From NCBI GenBank assembly GCA_018873225.1, contig JAEILZ010000001.1:3286001-3350000 (forward strand): a stretch of 64,000 bases of DNA, read 5' to 3'. Position numbers and translations under genes: made by a program. The notes under the pieces are model-generated. The model worked only from the letters and a program-made list of their open reading frames with translations. It was not told the origin of the DNA and searched no databases. This DNA is from [Phialemoniopsis] sp. UDSM-2020. Taxonomy: Eukaryota; Ascomycota; Sordariomycetes; Thyridiales; Thyridiaceae. Below are positions 57,383-64,000 of this stretch, one piece after another; the stretch's first letter is position 1; every line of letters begins with the position of its first letter.

Positions 57383-59624
57383 AGCTGGAGCTCTTGTCAT
57401 ATCCAATAGGCCATATGCGAAACAAGACGTGTGTCTCATGAAATAGAATGAGGTCGCGAAATGCTGTACGGCTCGACATTCTCAGAAAGTGGTCCGAACC
57501 TAATTGCCGTCATATCCTCATCGACCAGCATAGGAGGCAGTGCGTGTTAATCTCGTATAAAGACGATCCCGTTCCCCGGCCACGAAACCGGTACCTGACC
57601 TGCTAAGTGTTCACCTTGCCATGTAGAAAATAATGGACTTTGCGCCCTTATGACAACATGGCCGGGTGGGTAAGTCTGGCAAAAACCCGGTTAACGGCAG
57701 CAAATACTCAGCAAAATTTAGTCTTAGACGCTGCACTGAAGATCTATCTTTGGCGACTCGTCGCTTTCCTTGCGTCTCTCCTCGAGGCGTCGGCCTATAT
57801 ATTCATAACTGTGTCAAATCCGTTTGTGGGAGGAGGCTAGGTACTAGATCTCTACCTAGGTAGGTAGGCAGAGCAGGACCAATGTACCCGCATCACATGG
57901 CGGAGCTGCTGGCACCGAGAACCATCTGGGGGCGGCCGGAATCTAGAGTACTTGACCCAGTAGATGATCCAGATCCTCACCATATCTTGGTACAGCGAGC
58001 GGCATGGTACAGCGGCCATGTGGATGCCGTTCCACTGTGGATGGGGGCCGAGCTGCTTGTTCCGGCGCCCAGTACTTGACAACTCAAACATTGACAGATG
58101 CTCATCCCACAGGACCAGTCTTGAGGCGTTAGAGAGGATTATCCCACTACCTCAACGTAAATGGATCACCCACCTTGTTGGTAGTCTTTGTAGGGATATC
58201 CAAAAATTGTCAACCTCTCTAACACCCACTTTCTTAAGAAGCGAGCGAGTTTCTCGTCCGCAAATGAGACCAGTTGTGTTACAGCAACCTATTGATAGCG
58301 AGAGCATGTTCCAGCGCACGTTGCTCGTGACGGAAGGAGTCGGACTGCCAAGCAGTCACAGAGCCATGAACCCAGGGACCGCATGAGACAAAATCCGATC
58401 CAGCAGGAATCGCACCAACCGCTTCAGATGAGGGATCCAGCCAACAACACAGCACGGAAATGAGTGCGTTTCTCTGATGTGTTCAACACTGCTCAAGATA
58501 AAGTGCTTTGTTTCCTTCCATTCTCACCTTGGATTACTTGTAACTGCATACTCGGCCGGCTCCCTCTTGTCTCCAACAAAGTCGGTGAATCCAAGGGGCA
58601 GCCGTGTCATTGGTAAAAGGTGCTGTGCCCCCGGCCATGTCCCTGACCTTTGAGGGGAGCGGACACTGCGGGCCCCTGCAAGCTCCACAAGGGTGCTGGT
58701 CCCTAGGTGCTCTAGCTTACAACCCGGGGCCGCTATTGACTGGCTCCTGATGCCGAAGGCTTGACCCCGACACTGCTAGGTGGATGCTGTGCCACTAAAA
58801 GTGCCCAACCCGACGCCTCTCCTCCACCCCATTCCAAAGCCAGCAGCATTCCAGCCGGAGACTGGGTGGGTGGGCGAGAGTACCAAAGGACGAACCATCA
58901 CAACGCATCAATTCCTCCCTCTGCTTCTCTCCTCTCCTTTCACTTCTGCTTGTAACTAGTTGTGTTGTTCCCCCCCGCTGCCAGCCTGCCCCCACCAACA
59001 AAAACAACAAAACGGTGCAGTGGCCAGACCACGGACTGGTTGTGATCGGATCGTCCTGCACCTGCACGTTCCCCCTCCTATTCGGTTGGCCCGTTGCTTG
59101 CACACCTCCCATGATCGGCGATTCGGATCTCGACCCTCCCCCATCACCTACATAACGCCTCGCCCTTCTTCTCCTTCATGCTGTCGCCGCATTCGACCCT
59201 CCTCCAGTAGCAGATGCAGGCGATTCACAAATCAGCGACTCGACCTACCTTGTGCACCGACGAGCTTGCAGACAGCGGTGCCAAGCAGCACTCAATCACT
59301 TCCTGCCAACGTTTGCCGTGTCCCTCTTCGGTTCAGACAGTCTAGACGGCGGGTAATTACCTGGCCTATATGGCAACCGAATGCGATAAGTGACCGGCCA
59401 TTCTAGGCTCATTGCACCTCAAAGCAAAAAGAGAGGAATCAAAACAACCACAACTCCTTCTGAGGAGGCACCGACTTTCTCGACAACATCATTCGCGCTT
59501 CCACGCATCGCGCCTCCCTCGCCACTACCAGATGCCTCCGACTTGCACCGCTTAGTACGAGGGTCAAGTCTACTTAGGAAGACCATATCCTACTTTACCT
59601 AGGTCTGCTCCAGGCCAGATAGCC
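57383..59624. other. Long intergenic region between two plus-strand genes
   Basis: About 2.2 kb. It holds a palindrome at 57852-57863 and a strongly C-rich stretch at about 58760-59600, probably the promoter and 5' leader of the Ser-rich gene. An open frame at 58960-59406 has no domain and was not called. Confidence 0.45.
57852..57863. repeat. Perfect palindrome CTACCTAGGTAG
   Basis: Identical 12-bp sequence to 45952-45963, extended on the right by GTAGG. Confidence 0.75.
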
Positions 59625-60563
59625 ATGGAGCCTGTACCTGAGACCGAGAGAATGGAGGAGTTCAGGTCCTCGCCGCTCCCTTCACTCCGGTTACAAAGCG
59701 CGTTCCCCTTCAGCTCCCCCGACACGGATCCTCCGAGGAAACCACCCACCGTCCGTCGCTCTACGGACCCGATACCCTCTTCGCCCAGCTCGCCCTCGTG
59801 GATGACTTCCACAGCGGCTATGTCCTATCGGCCGCGTACCAGGTCGCCCCTGGCCGGGTCGCATTCGAGATCTCGGTCCGTTGCAAGTCTGGCTCCTCCT
59901 ATGGCTCGAACTCAGTCAATGCCAGGTGTCAACGGAGCCGGCCACATCCTGTATTCTCCGCAAAATCGCCCACAGAGCCCTTCCATGTCCCCAAGTCGGA
60001 TTCGCATCCCGCGAAAGCCGGTCGATGAAGCTTTCCCTACCTCTCCCACCAGAGTGTCGGTCCACGACCCAGACAGGAAGTTAGCAGATATCACGAGCGC
60101 CCCCTTGGTACGGGCACGACGCCCAGCTTCACCACTCCACCAACTGGCACACTCCAGCACATCATCCCTCCCGGCAGGCATACCGACGACGCCGTCGTCC
60201 ATCGCATCCTCCCCAAGTTACCGGCCACTTGACCCAGTGCCATATACGCTTGCCGCTTCCATGCCCTCCTCGTCTGTCCCCTCGACACCGACATCGGCAA
60301 GGTCGAGAAGCCCCAGTATTTCCAGCCTGGAAACCATTCCCGACTCGCCTGACGCTGAAGAAGCGGCTCTCGAGGCAGAGCGCATTGCGCAGCTGAAGGC
60401 AGCTGCAGATGCCGCGGATGGTGGAGACGCCAAAGGCAAGGGGGATGCCCCCACGCGTGGACGCACCCTCAGCTTTGGCTCGAGGGACAAGCGCAAGCGG
60501 TGGAGCGTCTGCGGCGCCGAGAGGAGGCAGGATCTAGATCTGGAGACGATCTGGGAGGACTGA
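59625..60563 (+). CDS. Ser/Pro-rich fungal protein of unknown function
   Basis: I know no function. It is a single exon of 312 aa and looks largely disordered, with many SP and TP sites (possible targets of proline-directed kinases; inference). The ends of the protein look constrained: LADITSAPLVRARRPASPL (about 152-170), DPVPYTLAASMPSS (about 206), SISSLETIPDSPDAEEAALE (about 233), and a C-terminal KRWSVCGAERRQDLDLETIW. No signal peptide, membrane segment or enzyme motif is visible. Basic clusters such as RDKRKRW may direct it to the nucleus. The start follows an ACCTAGGT palindrome at 59597-59604. Confidence that it is a gene comes from the coherent composition and conserved-looking C-terminus. 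Confidence 0.75.
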   Translation: MEPVPETERMEEFRSSPLPSLRLQSAFPFSSPDTDPPRKPPTVRRSTDPIPSSPSSPSWMTSTAAMSYRPRTRSPLAGSHSRSRSVASLAPPMARTQSMPGVNGAGHILYSPQNRPQSPSMSPSRIRIPRKPVDEAFPTSPTRVSVHDPDRKLADITSAPLVRARRPASPLHQLAHSSTSSLPAGIPTTPSSIASSPSYRPLDPVPYTLAASMPSSSVPSTPTSARSRSPSISSLETIPDSPDAEEAALEAERIAQLKAAADAADGGDAKGKGDAPTRGRTLSFGSRDKRKRWSVCGAERRQDLDLETIWED

Positions 60564-61579
60564 TCTCGACGAAGAATGCACGGTCTTCTTTTGATAAGAG
60601 GACAAGCATCATGTGTGCATATCCCTGAGCTGAGTTTCGAACGTAGAGTTGGGAATGACGGTGAAGGGGACATTTCAGGCATTCAAGTCATTTATGCATC
60701 AAGGGCGGCGGGCTGCTACGGTTCTTCTCATGGCTCGCTTTTACTTTACTTTTCTTTTTTCCCTTTCTCGCACTCTCTCCATCTCTCTCGAGGCGCGAAT
60801 GGCCAGTTGAATTTACTCTTGGAGGAACTGGCGGCGTTCAATGAGCCTACTTTTTTACCACTACTTAGTCTGATACCCTATTCTGCATTTGCATCTGCAT
60901 TTCCAAGGGAAGAAAGAAGGGGGAGGGGCAGCAATTCTGCGCGCAGTGTCGTGCATGTCAGAGCAAGGAGGCTCCCATGTGGCTATCGATCTTTAGTCTG
61001 GCAAAGCGCCAATACAGGAAATAGATATATTCCACCTGCATTCTTTCCCGAACCCGGGACCCATTCAAACGTGACTCCTGTGCTCAAGGGGACGCAAAGA
61101 GACTGGAGAGGGGACGCGGCTCAAAAAGAAGAGTAGAGTCGAGGGCGGTCTGTGTGGGGCGGCCCTTTCTACGTACTCTCACCATCTCTAATAAGTCCCA
61201 GTTCCGCCCTTTGCTCATGCGACGAACTACCTACTACTAGTCTGCCCCTGGTCGTCTACCATCCCTTGCCGTATTGCCAATTGAGATCCCTTCACATTAT
61301 TTTGGACGTCAAACTGCCAGGCCCCTGTACAGCAGGAGAACTTATTGATTTTCTGGTTCATTTACCATTATCCCTTCTGCGCAGAACACGCAAGACAATT
61401 GACACGGCATCAACCATGTATAAAGACACACACGGCCTGCCGCTGGTGAGGATCATGATGGACGGAACAGACCACACACACCTCAGCTCTTCATACTCTG
61501 GGCAGTCACTCACTACAGCTGCAAATCTTGAACTCCGAGCACACTCCTTTCCAAAACCCCAACACCCAGAATCACCAAG
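60564..61579. other. Intergenic region: 3' UTR and promoter of the secreted-protein gene
   Basis: About 1 kb. The last 250 bases contain the probable leader of the next gene. Open frames at 60576-61136 and 61152-61583 show no motifs. Confidence 0.5.
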
Positions 61580-63036
61580 ATGAAGTACACTCTGGCCCTA
61601 GGCGCTGCTGCGCTCCTCGGCTCCGGCGTCGAGGCCATGCCCAAGGTATGTATCCAGCAACCAGTACAGCCTTCACACAGGCCATTTCACTGACATGGGT
61701 CTTATAGTCGAGCTTCAACCTCAGAGCTCATCGCGAGAGGCATTCCGCCCAAGAGCACAAGCAAGGCCGCCGTGGTTTCATGGACACCATCCACAATGTC
61801 CTCAGGGGCGCCAAGCCCGCTGGTGCACAGGAGCCTCCTGTTGCCCGCGCATACTGGCCGGCCGAGAAGGCCCCTCGTCAGTACATCGCCAGCGGTAACG
61901 TCACTGTCGGTGCCACTGGCACCGGTACTGGCGATGCCTCGTCTGCCACCACGACCGGCATCTACCAGAACACCACCATGACCCAGATCACCGACCCCGT
62001 CACCACCACCGACCTCGACTGCACTTTCCAGTATGTCACACAGACTCAGACCGTAGATGTCACAGTTACCTTCACCGTCACGGACGAGCCCAACTTTACA
62101 GTCCCCAACGGCAACTCGCAGAACACAACGACATCGGGCTATTGGAACTCGACGACCACCGCGCCCGTGACGATGACCGACTGCGATGATGAGACCAACT
62201 CCACGTCTACTGTCTTCACCAACAACACCTCCATCAGGACCGTCATGGACCCGGCTACCACCGGATCTGGCTTCAGCAACACCACCGTTGTCCGCACCGC
62301 CACGACCACCGAGTGCACCGACGATGAGCAGCCCACCGTTACTGCTGCCCCTACCAACGGCGAGGAGCCCTGCCCCGAGGATGAGGTCGACATCACCACC
62401 ACTCTCACCGACGGCCAGACCACCACCGTCCGCGTGACCCTCTCCTCGATCGCCACCATCACGCCCACGCTCGACCCCAGCACCTCGACTGCCACGGCCA
62501 CCACCTGTGTCATTGACACCGAGATCGCCCCTGTCGTGACTGCCACCACTACCGCCACCGTGCCTCCCCCGACCGTCACTCCCACTCGCACCGTCTGCGA
62601 GAGCGACGCTCCCTCCGGCACCCCTCGCCCCAGCGATGCTCACTGCGGTGTCCACGGCAAGCCCGTCGGTGACTACTTCATGGCGCAGTACGTCCAGAAC
62701 AAGAAGGACGTTCCCGTCACTCTCGAGGGCTGCTACCAGTTCTGCCAGGTAAGTTTCTGTCCTCCATTTTGACTTGATATCGTACACGCCGCTAACCACC
62801 CACCACCTTCATAGGCGAGCTTCGAGGAGAACGAGGGCTGCCACTCTTACGAGTTCTACCTGGAGCCCGGCCTGGGCGCCCCGCGCTGCAACCTTTACAG
62901 CAGCTCCGTCGCCTTCTCCCTGCGCTCCATCGACAACAACCAGCCCAACGTCTGGTACGACCTGACCTGCGGCGACCCGGAGAGCGAGGAGTGGCGCCAC
63001 ACCAACGGCAACGGCACCTACACCATGCGCCGGTGA
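61580..63036 (+). CDS. Secreted Thr-rich glycoprotein with apple/PAN-like C-terminal domain
   Basis: Exons are 61580-61645, 61708-62748 and 62815-63036, giving 442 aa. Exon 1 is almost exactly the signal peptide (MKYTLALGAAALLGSGVEA). A basic, possibly processed section follows (about 23-65). The middle (about 80-335) is packed with Thr, Ser and Val, has several N-glycosylation sequons (NVT, NTT, NST, NFT) and should be heavily O-glycosylated. The C-terminus (about 340-440) has paired Cys in the pattern CGVHG...GCYQFCQ...GCHSYEFY...RCNLY...LTCGDP, like a PAN/apple-type fold. No GPI attachment signal is visible. Cell-wall or extracellular adhesion is likely; an effector role is possible. The function itself is unknown to me. 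Confidence 0.85.
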
Positions 63037-63401
63037 GGACAAGCCATGTCGAAGAGGTTGTGACGACGAGCAGCAAAAATTTGGGATATTAATATGACGA
63101 CATACAAGGGAGTGCGATCTGGACCGCCATTAATCAGTTACTTGGCGGCCGACCACTTTTCCCTGTCCTTGCATAACATATAGATGGCGTTCTTGGGTTG
63201 GATACTGGGTCATTGTTTTTTCTGGTTTCTTTTAGGTCGAAAGGAGTGCCTTAATTTGCTCCTTGGTTGATAGTCTAACTTGGGTCCTTTTCTCCTTTGT
63301 GAGTAATAGTAATACAAATAAACATAGTTCACACCAACGTAACTTCTGCTCGTGATTGTCATGGCGTCGTGAGTAGTGATCTTCCCTTTCCCTTCTCCTT
63401 C
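63037..63401. other. Convergent intergenic region (3' UTRs)
   Basis: This short spacer separates the secreted-protein gene from the PTPA gene. No other feature was found. Confidence 0.5.
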
Positions 63402-64000
63402 TTAATCGAAGGGTATCCTCCTCAGCTCCCCCGCTCCGCCTTTCTTCCTCATCTCCGCCGCCGCCGCGATGCTGCTGGGCACCTTGATGCCGCAGCAGTC
63501 GCCCCAGCCGACGGCCTGGTGCTTGTGGCTCGTGCCGTGCTCGTCGCACACGATCTCGCCGCCCTCGGCCTCGTCCTCCTCGTCGGCGACGCCGGCCTCA
63601 CTCTGGTCCGTCATGCCCTCGGCGGCCGGCACGAGCGAGCCGAAGAGGAAGTGCTGCATGACGGGCAGCTTGCGCAGGACCTCGGCGACGAACATGCGGC
63701 GCATGCCGCCCTCGACCTTGGCCCACGACTTGGCCGACGAGATGTCGTCGAGCATGGGGCTGTGCCAGCGCAGGCCTTTGACCGTCTTGGTGCGGTTGAC
63801 AAAGTCGACCTGGCCGAGGTACATGTAGTCGCCGCCAAACTCCTCGATGGTGAGCTCCTGGTGGATGGCGAGCGGCGTGATGAAGGCGTGGTGCAGCAGC
63901 TGCGAGGCGCCGAAGAGGAAGGGCAGGAATTGGTAGTCGTCGAGGCCCCAGACGCCGTGGGAGCCCGCGGGCTCGAGGTAGTAGGTCGACTGCACGAGGC
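63402..64000 (-). CDS. PP2A phosphatase activator PTPA, peptidyl-prolyl isomerase family (C-terminal part)
   Basis: PTPA (yeast Rrd1/Rrd2) is a prolyl isomerase that activates PP2A-type phosphatases. The gene runs off the window, so its start is missing. The ATG-like codon at 63995 is internal, since the frame continues to the last base. About 198 residues are visible. The core block [20 protein letters not shown] is diagnostic. Then come [39 protein letters not shown] and [12 protein letters not shown]. The tail is acidic, then reads [13 protein letters not shown] and ends in RRIPFD, which suggests the longer Rrd1 type (moderate confidence). No intron is visible in this part. Confidence 0.93.
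   Translation of the reverse strand, partial: LVQSTYYLEPAGSHGVWGLDDYQFLPFLFGASQLLHHAFITPLAIHQELTIEEFGGDYMYLGQVDFVNRTKTVKGLRWHSPMLDDISSAKSWAKVEGGMRRMFVAEVLRKLPVMQHFLFGSLVPAAEGMTDQSEAGVADEEDEAEGGEIVCDEHGTSHKHQAVGWGDCCGIKVPSSIAAAAEMRKKGGAGELRRIPFD

Noticed and set aside
58401..58460. Sequence resembling a tRNA T arm on the minus strand
   Set aside because: No acceptor or anticodon stem can be paired around it.
61702..62799. 365-codon minus-strand frame opposite the Thr-rich secreted protein
   Set aside because: Its Gly/Val/Arg/Asp-rich sequence is a by-product of ACC/ACN codons on the plus strand. The plus frame has a signal peptide and intron structure.
1..64000. CRISPR arrays, rRNA, prophage or secondary-metabolite cluster
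   Set aside because: None of the corresponding repeats, rRNA sequences or signature enzymes were seen. The genes are nuclear fungal housekeeping types.

Overview
The window looks like core chromosome of a filamentous ascomycete (Pezizomycotina, most likely Sordariomycetes; I cannot fix the genus). The reasons are short GT-AG introns (about 50-120 nt) with CTAAC/CTGAC-like branch sites, GC-rich coding exons between AT-richer spacers, fungal family members such as a tricalbin, a short ORP and an LSD1 with an HMG box, and roughly one gene per 3 kb. I see no transposon, rRNA, CRISPR array, secondary-metabolite cluster or viral sequence. Exon coordinates were worked out by hand from splice consensus, frame continuity and family motifs.

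Layout. 1-9.4 kb: 3' part of ATP synthase gamma (+), a histone demethylase LSD1/KdmA-type gene (-), the SM protein VPS33 (-) and a UBE2W-type ubiquitin-conjugating enzyme (-). 11-19.5 kb: a Ca2+/calmodulin-dependent kinase (+), a conserved fungal protein of unknown function (-) and histidyl-tRNA synthetase with two in-frame starts (-). 22-32 kb: a full-size ABCB transporter (+), tRNA-Asp(GTC) (+), a membrane-anchored alpha/beta hydrolase (-) and a FYVE-RING protein (+). 34-44.5 kb: a tricalbin (-), U2AF small subunit (+) and an oxysterol-binding protein (-). 47-57.4 kb: a large unknown protein (+), a GRF zinc-finger protein (-), an ELMO/CED-12 homologue (-) and cytidine deaminase (+). 59-64 kb: a Ser-rich unknown protein (+), a Thr-rich secreted protein with an apple-like C-terminus (+) and the 3' part of a PP2A activator PTPA (-).

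The genes do not form an operon-like unit. Several share themes: membrane traffic and lipid transfer (VPS33, FYVE-RING, tricalbin, ORP), ubiquitination (UBE2W type, FYVE-RING), signalling (CaMK, ELMO, PTPA) and translation or RNA processing (HisRS, tRNA-Asp, U2AF). This is the normal mixture for a fungal chromosome arm.

The most notable observations are: an in-frame UAG in the ORP gene followed by 28 open codons, which a 57-nt GT-AG interval could remove; a family of short TACCTA/TAGGTA-type palindromes seen only in the spacers; a Lys/Glu-rich insertion inside the first nucleotide-binding domain of the ABC transporter; two targeting starts in the HisRS gene; and three conserved-looking proteins without a known role. 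No clearly new multi-gene system was found.
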